Shown here: positions 18,131 through 26,719 of the stretch, one piece after another
How the letters are laid out: every line of letters starts with the position of its first letter
Position numbering within the stretch: position 1 is the first letter of the stretch
Source: Neoroseomonas oryzicola
GTDB lineage: Bacteria > Pseudomonadota > Alphaproteobacteria > Acetobacterales > Acetobacteraceae
DNA: 64,000 nucleotides
Direction: 5' to 3'
Assembly: GCF_012163135.1 (NCBI RefSeq)
Contig: NZ_JAAVUP010000003.1
Span: forward strand, 152,283-216,282
Made by a program: the position numbers and the translations under genes
Notes under the pieces: generated by a model
What the model saw: only the letters and a program-made list of their open reading frames with translations
What the model was told of the DNA's origin: nothing
Databases searched by the model: none

Positions 18131-19495
18131 ATGACCACGCGCGCGCTCGCGGAATTCGTCGCCGGACTGCAGCCCGAGACCCTGCCGAAGGAGGTGACGG
18201 CGCAGGCCGCGCGCGTGGTGCTCGACGCCGTGGGCTGCGCCGTCGCCGCCTGGACCGAGGACGCCGAGAAGTCCCGCATCGCGCGGGAGATCGCGGCGAT
18301 GTACCCGGCTTCCCCCGGCGCCGGCGTGATCGGGGCGCGCGGCATCGCCGCCCAGCCGGCCTTCGCCGCGCTCGCCAACGGTATCCTCGTGAACGCCGCC
18401 GACAACGACGACACGCACAAGGTCGCGCTGCTGCATGTCGGGTCCTGCGTGGTGCCGGCCGCCCTCGCACTGGCCGAGGCGCGCGGCCTCAGCGGGCCCC
18501 GCCTGCTCGCCGCCGTCGTCGCGGGCTATGAGGTCGCGGTGCGCGTGGGCATGGCGGTGATGCCGACGCATTACCGCTTCTGGCATTCCACCGCGACCAA
18601 TGGGACCTTCGGCGGCGCGGCGAGCGCAGCGAACGCCATGGGCCTCGACGCGGATGGTGCGCAACGCGCGCTCGGCCTTGCCGGCACGCAGGCGGCAGGG
18701 CTCAACACCTTCTTCGAATCCGGCGACATGACGAAGAGCCTGCATCCCGGCAAGGCGGCGATGAACGGCGTGCTCTCGGCGCAGCTCGCGGCCCTCGGCA
18801 TGACCTCGCCGCCCGGCATCCTCGAGCACCCGAAGGGCTATCTCGCGGCCTTTTCGCTGGAACCGAAGGCGGCCGCGCTGACGGCGGGGCTGGGGTCGAC
18901 ATGGGAGATCCTGAACAACGGTTTCAAGTTCTTCCCCTCGATCCTTGCGAGCCACTCGCCGATCCAGGCGACGCTGGCCATCGTGGCGAAGCATCGCCCC
19001 GACCCCGCGCGCATCGCGCGCATCACCAACGAAACCTACAACACCGTGCTGTCGCATTTCTCGGCGAAGGAGGCGGCGACGGTCATGGCGGCGCGCGTCT
19101 CGGTGCCCTACTGCATCGCGGCCGCGGCGGTGGACGGCGTGCTCACCCAGGCGCAGTTCGCCGCGGCGCGCATCCATGATCCGCTGATCCGCCGCGTGCT
19201 CGACCGCACCGAGGTCATCGCCGATCCGCAGCTCAACACGCTCTACCCGGCGAACTTCCCCGCCCGGGTGACGATCACCATGGAGGACGGCCAGTCCTTC
19301 CAGGAAACCGTGATGCTGCCCAAGGGCGACCCCGGCAATCCGCTCTCCGACGCGGAGCTCGAGGACAAGTTCCGTACCAATGTCGAACCTGTCTTCGGTG
19401 CCGCCCAGGCCACCCGCCTGCGCGACGCCATCCTGCGCCTGGCCGATGGCGGGCCGGTCGGCGCGCTTTCGGCCGCCATGGTGCCGGGCGGCTAG
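18131..19495 (+). CDS. MmgE/PrpD family protein
   Basis: 454 residues, the usual length for the family that includes 2-methylcitrate dehydratase and cis-aconitate decarboxylase. Recognisable parts: VVLDAVGCAVAAW near residue 30, ANGILVNAADNDDTHK near residue 85 (active-site region of the family, normally D-H-D-D-T-H type), GYEVAVRVG near residue 130, and HPGKAAMNGVLSAQLA near residue 205. GGAGGA is six bases before the chosen ATG; a second in-frame ATG lies six bases earlier. Probably a lyase or isomerase on a dicarboxylic or tricarboxylic acid, fitting the neighbouring catabolic genes. Confidence 0.9.
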   Translation: MTTRALAEFVAGLQPETLPKEVTAQAARVVLDAVGCAVAAWTEDAEKSRIAREIAAMYPASPGAGVIGARGIAAQPAFAALANGILVNAADNDDTHKVALLHVGSCVVPAALALAEARGLSGPRLLAAVVAGYEVAVRVGMAVMPTHYRFWHSTATNGTFGGAASAANAMGLDADGAQRALGLAGTQAAGLNTFFESGDMTKSLHPGKAAMNGVLSAQLAALGMTSPPGILEHPKGYLAAFSLEPKAAALTAGLGSTWEILNNGFKFFPSILASHSPIQATLAIVAKHRPDPARIARITNETYNTVLSHFSAKEAATVMAARVSVPYCIAAAAVDGVLTQAQFAAARIHDPLIRRVLDRTEVIADPQLNTLYPANFPARVTITMEDGQSFQETVMLPKGDPGNPLSDAELEDKFRTNVEPVFGAAQATRLRDAILRLADGGPVGALSAAMVPGG

Positions 19496-19890
19496 CCGAT
19501 CCGGCGCCAGCCTTCGTAGACCGTCTCCTTCGCGATGCGCCCCTCGCGCATCGCAAAGAGGTGCATCAGCCGCAATTCGACCCAGCTGCCGACCGGCAGC
19601 GGCGCGTTGACCACCCCGTCCCCGGTCAGGCGGAAGCGGGCGGTGCAGTCGTCGACCACGTGGTCCGGCGTCGCGAAGCGGGTACCGGGGATGATCTCGA
19701 CCTCGGCCATGGATCCGAACATGGCGCGGTAGTTCGCCTCGATCGCCGCCTTGCCCGTCAGCGTGAGGTTCCGCGTCGGCATCTCGAGCACGATGTCGTC
19801 GGTATAGAGGTCCATCACGGCCGCGGGGTCGCGCGCCTCGTCGCGGATATGGGCATCGACCACGGCGAGGTTCCGGGCAATGGCGTCCAT
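19492..19890 (-). CDS. SnoaL-like / NTF2-fold protein
   Basis: 132 residues of the cone-shaped NTF2-like fold: helix-rich start with VVDAHIRDEARDPAAVMDLYTDDIVLEMPTR, the typical phrase of SnoaL-like polyketide cyclase or hydrolase proteins, then alternating strands ending LMHLFAMREGRIAKETVYEGW. Cytosolic. The ATG with GGAGAAAG upstream is chosen over an earlier in-frame ATG without a site. It overlaps the convergent MmgE/PrpD stop by four bases. It is divergent from the MarR gene and shares its operator-containing promoter region, so it is probably the regulator's target. Confidence 0.85.
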   Translation of the reverse strand: MDAIARNLAVVDAHIRDEARDPAAVMDLYTDDIVLEMPTRNLTLTGKAAIEANYRAMFGSMAEVEIIPGTRFATPDHVVDDCTARFRLTGDGVVNAPLPVGSWVELRLMHLFAMREGRIAKETVYEGWRRIG

Positions 19891-19903
19891 GGCTTTCTCC
19901 ATT

Positions 19904-19948
19904 CGTCAGTCTATCTGACGATCACTAGACAGTCTATCTGACGACCTG
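19904..19948. promoter_or_regulatory. Putative MarR operator, two copies of a palindromic motif
   Basis: Between the divergent SnoaL and MarR genes lies CGTCAGTCTATCTGACG (19904-19920), a perfect inverted repeat with six-base arms. A second, slightly imperfect copy (one mismatch per arm region) spans 19928-19944. The 15-mer CAGTCTATCTGACGA occurs exactly at 19907-19921 and 19930-19944. The 23-base spacing, about two helical turns, is typical of two dimers on one DNA face. This is probably the autoregulatory site of the adjacent MarR protein. Confidence 0.75.
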
Positions 19949-19960
19949 TCAACTAGGCCC

Positions 19961-20416
19961 ATGGACAACCGCCCCGTGACCGAGCGCCGCCGCACCCTCG
20001 GTGCCCTGCTCCGCCTGCCCTACGAGGCCCTGCAGCGGGAGGTCTATGGCGGCCTCGCCGCCCGCGGCTTCCCCGAGATCCGCCCCGCCCATTCGGCCGT
20101 CTTCCGCCATATCGGCCCGGACGGCGCGCGGCTGACCGCGCTCGCCGAACGGGCGGGCATGACGAAGCAGTCCATGGCCTACCTGGTGGATGGGCTGGAG
20201 GAAGCCGGGCACCTGCGCAGCGCGCCCGACCCCAATGACGGGCGCGCGCGCATCGTGCAGCTGACGGCGAAGGGGGACCGCGTGCTCGAGGCGCTGCTCG
20301 ACCTCAGCGCCGAGGCCGAGGCCCGCGTCGCCGACCGGATCGGCAAGCGCCGCGCGGCGAAGCTGCGCCGCGCGCTCGAGGAATGGGTGGAGGCGATCGG
20401 CGCCGGGACCGGCTGA
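19961..20416 (+). CDS. MarR family transcriptional regulator
   Basis: 151-residue winged-helix DNA-binding protein. Helix-turn-helix region around residues 50-85 (LTALAERAGMTKQSMAYLVDGLEEAGHL) is followed by the wing with RSAPDPNDGRARIVQLTAKG, the classic MarR signature, and helices for dimerisation to the C-terminus. It is divergent from the SnoaL gene with two palindromes between them. MarR proteins usually release DNA on binding small phenolic compounds; the ligand here is unknown, though the nearby catabolic genes suggest an aromatic or acid intermediate. Confidence 0.93.
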   Translation: MDNRPVTERRRTLGALLRLPYEALQREVYGGLAARGFPEIRPAHSAVFRHIGPDGARLTALAERAGMTKQSMAYLVDGLEEAGHLRSAPDPNDGRARIVQLTAKGDRVLEALLDLSAEAEARVADRIGKRRAAKLRRALEEWVEAIGAGTG

Positions 20417-20420
20417 ACCC

Positions 20421-20443
20421 GCCGCCCGGGCAACCCGGGCGGC
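20421..20443 (+). terminator. 10-bp hairpin after the MarR gene
   Basis: GCCGCCCGGG (20421-20430), loop CAA, CCCGGGCGGC (20434-20443), four bases after the stop codon of the MarR gene. No T-run follows. Likely stops or slows transcription before the LpxR-like gene. Confidence 0.5.
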
Positions 20444-20490
20444 CGCTGCGCGTTTCCCGTGGCAACAGCGCCACGGAGACGCCGTCCGCC

Positions 20491-21528
20491 ATGACCACAC
20501 GCGCACCGAACCGATGGCTTGCCCTGGGGTCCGCGCTGCTCGCCTGCGCGACGCTGACGGCGGGCCACGCCTCCGCCCAGGCGCCCGGCGTTGCCACGCC
20601 GCCGCCGCCCGACCCGGCCGGCACGCTCAGCCTCGGCATCGAGAACGACGTGCTCGGCGGCACCGACCGCTACTACACGAACGGGCTGCAGATCGCCTGG
20701 CGCTCGCCCTCGGCCGATCTTCCCGCGCCGCTCGACTGGCTCAACCGGCAGCTCGACTTCCTCCAGGGGCCGGGCGAGCTGCGCTGGGGCCTCGCCATCG
20801 GCCAGTCCATCTTCACGCCCGAGAACACGCAGCTCACCGACCCGGACCCGACGGACCGGCCTTATGCGGGCTACCTGTACGGCGCGCTGTCGCTGTCGCG
20901 CGTCACGGCGACGAGCCTATCCGTGCTCGAGATCCAGGCCGGCATCGTCGGGCCCTCCGCGGGCGGGAAGTTCGTGCAGAACGGCTTCCATTCGCTGATC
21001 GGCGATGCGCCCGCGCGCGGCTGGGCCTACCAGCTCTCGGACGAACCGGTCGCGGCCCTGATCCTCGAACGCAAGTGGCGCGTCCCGCTGGCGGGGGACG
21101 AGCAGCTGGGCGTCGAGCTGCTGCCCTCGCTCGGCGGCAGCATCGGCAACCTGCAGACCTATGCGGCGGCGGGCGCGGTGCTGCGCGTGGGCCGCAATCT
21201 CGCCGCGGATTTCGGGCCGCCGCGCATCCGTCCGGCGCTCGCCGGCAGCGCCTTCTTCCAGCCGCGGGGCGACGATTTCGGCTGGTACGTCTTCGGCGGC
21301 GTGGAAGGTCGCGCGGTCGCGCGCGACATCTTCCTCGACGGCAACACCTGGGCGGACAGCCGCAGCGTCGATTCCCGCCCGCTGGTGGCCGACCTGCAGG
21401 CGGGCGTGGCCGTCATCTGGCGCGGCGTGCGCATCGCCTACACCCAGGTCTGGCGCACCGAGGAATTCTACGGCCAGCGGGGCGGCATGCAGCAGTTCGG
21501 CTCGCTGAGCGTGTCCTTCCGGTTCTGA
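20491..21528 (+). CDS. LpxR-like lipid A deacylase (DUF2219 family)
   Basis: 345 residues, outer-membrane beta-barrel enzyme expected to remove the 3'-acyloxyacyl chain from lipid A. It starts with a Sec signal peptide cleaved after ASA (near residue 30). The mature part has LSLGIENDVLGGTDRYYTNG near residue 48, with the Asn-Asp pair found in the LpxR active site, RPYAGYLYG near residue 130, GGKFVQNGFHSLIGDAPARGW near residue 160 with the expected catalytic His, and many amphipathic strands. It ends with phenylalanine, typical of outer-membrane barrels. The ATG is chosen for the signal peptide and a GGAGAC upstream. Confidence 0.85.
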   Translation: MTTRAPNRWLALGSALLACATLTAGHASAQAPGVATPPPPDPAGTLSLGIENDVLGGTDRYYTNGLQIAWRSPSADLPAPLDWLNRQLDFLQGPGELRWGLAIGQSIFTPENTQLTDPDPTDRPYAGYLYGALSLSRVTATSLSVLEIQAGIVGPSAGGKFVQNGFHSLIGDAPARGWAYQLSDEPVAALILERKWRVPLAGDEQLGVELLPSLGGSIGNLQTYAAAGAVLRVGRNLAADFGPPRIRPALAGSAFFQPRGDDFGWYVFGGVEGRAVARDIFLDGNTWADSRSVDSRPLVADLQAGVAVIWRGVRIAYTQVWRTEEFYGQRGGMQQFGSLSVSFRF

Positions 21529-21540
21529 CCGGCGCGCGGG

Positions 21541-22428
21541 CTAGGCCTGCTTCCGCTCGATCAGCTCGTGCCGGATCTTCCGGCCGCGCCTGATGCGGTC
21601 CTCGATGAATTCCGCCTGGCCGTAGCGCACCGCGCGGCCCAGGGCGTGCGCGTCCTCGCTGAACCGCGCCAGCATCTCGAGCAGCGCCTCGCGGTTGTTG
21701 AGGAAGATGTCGCGCCACATGTCGATGTCCGACGCCGCGATGCGCGTGAAGTCGCGGAAGCCGGAGGCGGCGAACTTCAGCACCGCCTCCTTCGTCTCCT
21801 CCGCGAGGTCGTCGGCCGTGCCGCAGATGGTGAAGGCGATCAGGTGCGGCAGGTGGGAGACGACCGCGACGATCTTGTCATGCGTCGCGGGATCCAGCGT
21901 CTCGATCATCGAGCCGCAGCGGCGCCACATCTCCCGCACCTTCTCCACCGCCGCCGGGTCGCTGTCCGGCAGCGGGGTCAGGATGCAGTAGCGGCCTTCG
22001 AACAACTCGGCGAAGCCGGCATCGGGACCGGAATACTCGGTCCCCGCCATGGGGTGCGCCGGCACCAGCTGGACGCCGGCGGGGACCAGCGGCCCCAGGT
22101 CGCGCACCACGCTGCCCTTGGTCGACCCCACATCCGTCAGCACGCAGCCCGGCGCGAGATGCGGCGCGATCTGCGCCATCACCCCGGCATAGGCGCCGAC
22201 GGGCACGCAGAGCACGACGCAATCGCAGCCCTCGACCGCCTTGCCCAGGTCGTCCTCGACCACGTCGACGATGCCGAGCTCGCGCACGCGCGCCAGCGTC
22301 TCGGCCCGCCGCGTCGTCGCGACCACGGTGCGCGCGATGTCCCCGCGCTTCTTCGCCACCCGCGCGATGGACGACCCGATCAGCCCGATGCCGACCAGGC
22401 AGAGCCGGTTGAAGACGGGCTCAGCCAT
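21541..22428 (-). CDS. tyrA: Prephenate/arogenate dehydrogenase
   Basis: 295 residues. Catalyses NAD(P)-dependent oxidative decarboxylation of prephenate or arogenate in tyrosine synthesis, in the cytoplasm. N-terminal Rossmann motif [19 protein letters not shown], then [21 protein letters not shown], the [11 protein letters not shown] motif, and [14 protein letters not shown] near residue 125 that contains the substrate-binding His. The helical C-terminal domain has [13 protein letters not shown] and the conserved [20 protein letters not shown]. It has no ACT domain. It starts inside the end of the aminotransferase gene (8-base overlap), third gene of an aromatic amino acid operon. Confidence 0.93.
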   Translation of the reverse strand: MAEPVFNRLCLVGIGLIGSSIARVAKKRGDIARTVVATTRRAETLARVRELGIVDVVEDDLGKAVEGCDCVVLCVPVGAYAGVMAQIAPHLAPGCVLTDVGSTKGSVVRDLGPLVPAGVQLVPAHPMAGTEYSGPDAGFAELFEGRYCILTPLPDSDPAAVEKVREMWRRCGSMIETLDPATHDKIVAVVSHLPHLIAFTICGTADDLAEETKEAVLKFAASGFRDFTRIAASDIDMWRDIFLNNREALLEMLARFSEDAHALGRAVRYGQAEFIEDRIRRGRKIRHELIERKQA

Positions 22429-23503
22429 GCATGAAGGCCGTCAGCGCGTCGATCACCATGGTGCATTCCTCGGCGGTGCCGATGGTGATGCGCAGGCATT
22501 GCGGCAGGCCGTAGCCGCCCATGGCCCGCACGATGAGGCCACGCTGCTTCATCGCCTCGTCCGCCGCCTTGGCCTTCGCCGCGGTGCCGAAATCGGCGAG
22601 CACGAAGTTGCCCTCGCTCGGCCACACCTTGATGCCCGCGGCGGTCAGCGCGGCGGCGACCTTCGCGCGCCATTCGGTGTTGTGCGCGACCGACTGCTCG
22701 ACCCAGCCCTTCTCGGCCAGCGCCGCCACGCCCGCGGCCATCGCCGAGGCATTCACGTTGAACGGCCCGCGCACGCGCCCCAGCACGTCGACGATCGGCG
22801 CCGGCGCATAGGCCCAGCCGAGCCGCATCCCGCCCATGCCGAAGATCTTGGAGAAGGTGCGGGTCATCACGGTGGTGCCGGACGCATCCACCAGCTTCGC
22901 GCCCGCGTCGTAGTCCGGCCGCGTGACGTATTCGGCATAGGCGCTGTCGAGCACCAGCAGCACGTCGTCGCGCAGCCCTGCGCGCAGCCGCTCCACCTCG
23001 GATTGCGGCAGGATCGACCCGGTCGGGTTGTTCGGGTTGGCGAGGAACATCAGCCGCGTGCGCGGCCCCACCGCCGCGAGCATCCCGTCCACGTCGGTGG
23101 TCAGGTTCTTCTCCGGCACCTTGATGATGCGGCAGCCGGCCCAGCGCCCGGTGATGTCGTACATCATGAAGCCGTGCGCGCTCATCACCAACTCGGTGCC
23201 CTCGCCGCCATAGGCGAGGATCAGCAGCGCGAGCAGCTCGTCGGACCCGTTGCCGACCACGATCCGCGCGGGGTCGAGCCCGAAGCGCGCGCCGATCGCC
23301 TCGCGGATCGCCTTCGCATTGCCGTCCGGATAGCGGTGCGCCTCCGCGGCCGTGGCGCGGATCGCCTCCACCGCGCCGGGCGGGGGGCCGAAGGCGCCCT
23401 CGTTCGACGACAGCTTGATGATCCGGTTCACGCCCGGGATCTTGGACTCGCCGCCGACATAGGGCTCGACCGACAGGATCGAGGGGCGGGGCATCACGGT
23501 CAT
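22421..23503 (-). CDS. hisC: Histidinol-phosphate/aromatic amino acid aminotransferase, HisC-like
   Basis: 360-residue class-II PLP aminotransferase. PLP-binding lysine is in the motif [15 protein letters not shown] near residue 225; other family marks are [13 protein letters not shown] near residue 32, NGSDELL near residue 90, [11 protein letters not shown] near residue 160 and a final LRITIG. GGAGACGCACC precedes the ATG. Its place between a chorismate mutase gene (ATGA overlap) and tyrA suggests it transaminates prephenate, phenylpyruvate or 4-hydroxyphenylpyruvate as well as or instead of imidazole acetol phosphate. Confidence 0.9.
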   Translation of the reverse strand: MTVMPRPSILSVEPYVGGESKIPGVNRIIKLSSNEGAFGPPPGAVEAIRATAAEAHRYPDGNAKAIREAIGARFGLDPARIVVGNGSDELLALLILAYGGEGTELVMSAHGFMMYDITGRWAGCRIIKVPEKNLTTDVDGMLAAVGPRTRLMFLANPNNPTGSILPQSEVERLRAGLRDDVLLVLDSAYAEYVTRPDYDAGAKLVDASGTTVMTRTFSKIFGMGGMRLGWAYAPAPIVDVLGRVRGPFNVNASAMAAGVAALAEKGWVEQSVAHNTEWRAKVAAALTAAGIKVWPSEGNFVLADFGTAAKAKAADEAMKQRGLIVRAMGGYGLPQCLRITIGTAEECTMVIDALTAFMHG

Positions 23504-24345
23504 GGTGCGTCTCCGGGAACCGGCGCGGCATAGGCGCCGAGGATGATGCGCCGCGCCCAGGGCAGCGACGCGAGGCGCGGGTCCTCCGCGCGCAGGAAAC
23601 CTTCGACCTCGGCGAGCGCGAGCGTTGCCGCCGGCGCGCGCGACAGGATCAGCGAGGTCACGGCGAAGCCTGCCCCGGACAGCGCCTGGGCGATGCGCCC
23701 GCGCTGCGCGCCGGCCTCGGCCTCGACCATCAGCAGGCTGCGGTCCTCCCCGCAGGGGTCGGGGGCGACCGGGGCGACGACCAGGGCGCCGGGATCGGAT
23801 GCCGGCCCGGCCAGGAAGGGCAGCCGCGCGACCACCTGCAGCCGCGGCACGTCGAGCCGCGCCCACCAGGCATCCGCCGCGGGTTCGCCATCGATCGGCG
23901 CCGGCAGCACGGCGGCCGAGGCCTCCCCGCCGGTCACCGCGGCCAGCGCGCGCGCCGGCGTGGGGTGCACGCGCGTCGGCGTCAGCGGGCCGAAATGCTG
24001 CCGCGCCAGGCGGGCGTGGCCCGATTGCGGGTCGGGCGCGAAGACGGCGGCGGAAAACCCGCCCTGGATCGCCGTGCTCGCCATGAAGATCTCGCGCCAG
24101 ATCCGCACGATGCGTGCCCGTGCGAGCGGCCCGGCATGGCGGGCGAGCAGCCGGCGCAGCACCGCCGCCTCCCGCCCCGCGCGCAACGGCGTGGTGTTGC
24201 CCTTGGCCCGGCTGCCGGCCATCCGCGCGACCACCGCCGCGCGCCGCATCAGCAGGTCGTGCATGGCGTCGTCGATCGCGTCGATCTCGGCGCGCAGCGC
24301 GGCGATCTCGGCCTCGGCGGGGGCGGACGGGGAACTGTCGGGCAT
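23500..24345 (-). CDS. Chorismate mutase with degenerate C-terminal prephenate dehydratase-like domain
   Basis: 281 residues. Residues about 10-90 form an AroQ-type chorismate mutase: [30 protein letters not shown], then R and K positions ([23 protein letters not shown]) and an ending helix with IVRIWREIF. The remaining 190 residues look like the type-2 periplasmic-binding fold of a prephenate dehydratase but lack the canonical GP-GTFSE and TRF motifs, so dehydratase activity is doubtful. It is the first gene of the chorismate mutase-hisC-tyrA operon and overlaps hisC by four bases. No clear ribosome site is seen at the chosen ATG. Confidence 0.8.
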   Translation of the reverse strand: MPDSSPSAPAEAEIAALRAEIDAIDDAMHDLLMRRAAVVARMAGSRAKGNTTPLRAGREAAVLRRLLARHAGPLARARIVRIWREIFMASTAIQGGFSAAVFAPDPQSGHARLARQHFGPLTPTRVHPTPARALAAVTGGEASAAVLPAPIDGEPAADAWWARLDVPRLQVVARLPFLAGPASDPGALVVAPVAPDPCGEDRSLLMVEAEAGAQRGRIAQALSGAGFAVTSLILSRAPAATLALAEVEGFLRAEDPRLASLPWARRIILGAYAAPVPGDAP

Positions 24346-24434
24346 GGGGATGGATGCAATAGACGGCGCGGCCCGGCGCGCCAAGCGTCCCGCCCGTTGC
24401 GGCGGCGGCCCGGCGGCCCTAAGGATCGCCCCCC

Positions 24435-25589
24435 ATGTCCCAGGCGATCGCCCCCCTGCCGGAGGTCGAGCACCAGCACGCCGTCTTCGCCGACGGCCTG
24501 CCGCTGGATTGCGGCGCCGTGATCGTGCCGCTGACCGTCGCCTACCGCACCTACGGCACGCTGAACGCGGCGAAGACGAACGCGGTGCTGGTCTGCCATG
24601 CGCTGACCGGCGACCAGTATCTGGCCGAACCCCACCCCGTCACCGGCAAGCCCGGCTGGTGGGAGAGCATCGTCGGCCCGGGCAAGCCGCTCGACACCGA
24701 CCGCTACTTCCTGGTCTGCGTGAACGTGCTGGGCGGGTGCATGGGCTCCTCCGGCCCGCGGTCGGAGATGACGGACGCCGAGGGCCGGGGTCTTGGCCGC
24801 CCCTGGGGCACCGATTTCCCGCAGGTGACGATCCGCGACATGGTCCGCGCCCAGAAGCGGCTGATGGACCACATGGGCATCGCGCGATGGCTGGCCGTCA
24901 TCGGCGGGTCGATGGGCGGGATGCAGGTGCTGGAATGGGCGGCGACCTACCCGGACGCCGTCCTCGCCGCCGCGCCGATCGCCTGCGCAGCGCATCATTC
25001 GGCGCAGAACATCGCCTTCCACGAGGTCGGCCGCCAGGCGATCCATGGCGACCCCGACTGGAAGGGCGGGCGCTACTGGGAGGACGGGCGCATCCCGGCG
25101 CGCGGGCTCGCGGTGGCGCGCATGGTCGCGCACATCACCTACCTGTCCGAACAGGCGCTGACCCGGAAGTTCGGCCGGCGGCTGCGCGGCGCCTCGGCGC
25201 TGACCTTCCTCGAGGACGTGTTCGAGGTGGAGAGCTACCTGCGCCACCAGGGCAGCACCTTCGTCCGCCGGTTCGATGCGAATTCCTACCTGACCATCAC
25301 GCGGGCGATGGATTTCTTCGACCTCGCCTCCGAGCACGAGGGCGACCTGTCGGCCGCCTTCCGCGGCACGGCGACGCGCTTCTTCCTGGCGAGTTTCAGC
25401 AGCGACTGGCTGTTCCCGACCTCCGAGAGCCGCAACGTGGTGCGGGCGCTGAACATGGCGGGCGCGAGCGTGTCCTTCGTCGAGATCGCGTCCGACAAGG
25501 GGCACGACGCCTTCCTGCTGGAGGAACCGGAGTTCCATGCGGCGCTGGGGGGGTTCCTGCGTGGCGCCGCCGAGAAGGCAGGGGTGTGA
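24435..25589 (+). CDS. metX: Homoserine O-acetyltransferase (or O-succinyltransferase)
   Basis: 384-residue alpha/beta-hydrolase enzyme that activates homoserine for methionine synthesis. Visible motifs: [10 protein letters not shown] near residue 37, VCHALTGD near residue 55 (oxyanion region), GGCMGSSGP near residue 100, the nucleophile elbow GGSMGGMQ near residue 157 with catalytic Ser, and SDKGHDAFL near the C-terminus with the catalytic His; the Asp is expected in SSDWLFP. AAGGATCG precedes the ATG. It is followed two bases later by metW, the usual pair in proteobacteria. Acyl donor specificity cannot be assigned reliably by eye. Confidence 0.95.
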   Translation: MSQAIAPLPEVEHQHAVFADGLPLDCGAVIVPLTVAYRTYGTLNAAKTNAVLVCHALTGDQYLAEPHPVTGKPGWWESIVGPGKPLDTDRYFLVCVNVLGGCMGSSGPRSEMTDAEGRGLGRPWGTDFPQVTIRDMVRAQKRLMDHMGIARWLAVIGGSMGGMQVLEWAATYPDAVLAAAPIACAAHHSAQNIAFHEVGRQAIHGDPDWKGGRYWEDGRIPARGLAVARMVAHITYLSEQALTRKFGRRLRGASALTFLEDVFEVESYLRHQGSTFVRRFDANSYLTITRAMDFFDLASEHEGDLSAAFRGTATRFFLASFSSDWLFPTSESRNVVRALNMAGASVSFVEIASDKGHDAFLLEEPEFHAALGGFLRGAAEKAGV

Positions 25590-25591
25590 CC

Positions 25592-26236
25592 ATGCCCGAA
25601 GCCCCCGCTGACATCCGCTACGTCGCCAAGAACATGCGCCTCGACCTCCGCCTGATCGCGGAGATGATCCCGCATGGCGCCAAGGTCCTCGACATCGGCT
25701 GCGGCGACGGCGCGCTGATCGAGCACCTGACGCGCGAGAAGCAGGCCGATGCGCGGGGGATCGAGATCGACATGGCCGAGGTGACCAAGGCGGTCTCCTC
25801 CGGCCTCGCGGTCATCCACGGTGATGCCGACAACGACCTCGCCTTCTATCCGGATGGGGGCTTCGACTACGTCGTGCTTTCCCGCACCCTCCAGGCGGTG
25901 GAACGCCCGCGGGAGGTGCTGCGCCAGATGCTGCGCATCGGGCGGCACGCCATCGTCTCCTTCCCGAATTTCGGCCATTGGCAGCTGCGCTGGCGGCTGC
26001 TGGTGAACGGGCGGATGCCGGACACCGAAACCTGGAACCGTCCCTGGTACGAGACGCCCAACATCCACCCCTGCACCATCCTCGACTTCACGGCGCTCTG
26101 CGCCATGGAGGGCTATGGGGTGGAACGCTGGCTGGCGGTGGATGAGCGCGGTCTGAAGGCGCCCTGGAAGCGTTCGCTGCGCCTGGCGAACCTGTTCGGG
26201 GAGCAGGCGCTGTTCCTGCTCCGGCGCGCGGGGTAG
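25592..26236 (+). CDS. metW: Methionine biosynthesis protein MetW (SAM-dependent methyltransferase fold)
   Basis: 214 residues. Class-I methyltransferase fold: VLDIGCGDGALIEHLT near residue 32 (SAM motif I), ARGIEID near residue 53, FDYVVLSRTLQAVERPREVL near residue 92, and the MetW-specific FPNFGHWQLRWRLLVNGRMPDT near residue 130 and WYETPNIHPCTILDF near residue 153. MetW associates with MetX in methionine synthesis; its precise reaction is not settled. It starts two bases after the metX stop, so they are co-translated. Confidence 0.93.
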   Translation: MPEAPADIRYVAKNMRLDLRLIAEMIPHGAKVLDIGCGDGALIEHLTREKQADARGIEIDMAEVTKAVSSGLAVIHGDADNDLAFYPDGGFDYVVLSRTLQAVERPREVLRQMLRIGRHAIVSFPNFGHWQLRWRLLVNGRMPDTETWNRPWYETPNIHPCTILDFTALCAMEGYGVERWLAVDERGLKAPWKRSLRLANLFGEQALFLLRRAG

Positions 26237-26246
26237 GGCCGGCCGC

Positions 26247-26462
26247 TCAGTGGAGCGGCTGGCAGCGCACCACGCCGGCCTGGGTCGAACACTCCGAGGC
26301 CTTGGTCATCTGCACCAGCGTCGCCGCCTGCGCCGCATGTCGCGCCGCGTCGAGCGAGCCGATGCGCATGCATTCCGCCTCGACATAGGCCAGCATCATC
26401 AGGATGGCACTGCGATCGGTGCCTTCGTGATCCTGCTCCGGATACAGAACTGGGTGATCCAT
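26247..26462 (-). CDS. Small hypothetical protein, 71 aa
   Basis: I do not recognise it. The frame uses a plausible codon pattern and encodes MDHPVLYPEQDHEGTDRSA followed by a helix ILMMLAYVEAECMRIG and an Ala-rich helical stretch, with three cysteines in all and no signal peptide. The ATG has only a weak GAGAG-type site upstream; an in-frame GTG at 26507 is an alternative start (86 residues). It lies 10 bases after the convergent metW stop. A short cytosolic protein of the soluble helical kind is the best description. Confidence 0.55.
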   Translation of the reverse strand: MDHPVLYPEQDHEGTDRSAILMMLAYVEAECMRIGSLDAARHAAQAATLVQMTKASECSTQAGVVRCQPLH

Positions 26463-26719
26463 GACCGTACTCTCGTTGCGTCCCGCCCGGTGAGACCAGA
26501 CCTTCACGCCGGGGTGAACGCACGACTATCTAACGCTGCGTTTGCGGGCGCCGACAGAGCCATGACGGGGCACCCACCGGCATTGACGTGGAATTCACGG
26601 CGCCTTCGCGGGAAAGGCCGGAATCAGGCCGACTTCATCACGCACCGTTAAACGGTCGTGGTTCTACCGCTTCCATTTTCACGCAGTCGTATGCGGATGA
26701 CTCGGGAGGTTGTCCAGAA
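26463..26719. other. AT-richer intergenic stretch
   Basis: About 257 bases between the small hypothetical gene and the DUF2125 stop, with visibly lower GC than its surroundings (for example 26680-26720). No reading frame with a convincing start, no RNA gene and no hairpin of note is seen. It probably contains the promoter of the small gene read leftward. Confidence 0.4.

Noticed and set aside
24346-24434. Possible SAM-II riboswitch upstream of metX
   Set aside because: The 89-base gap is simple GC-rich sequence; no SAM-II stem and pseudoknot pattern could be traced.
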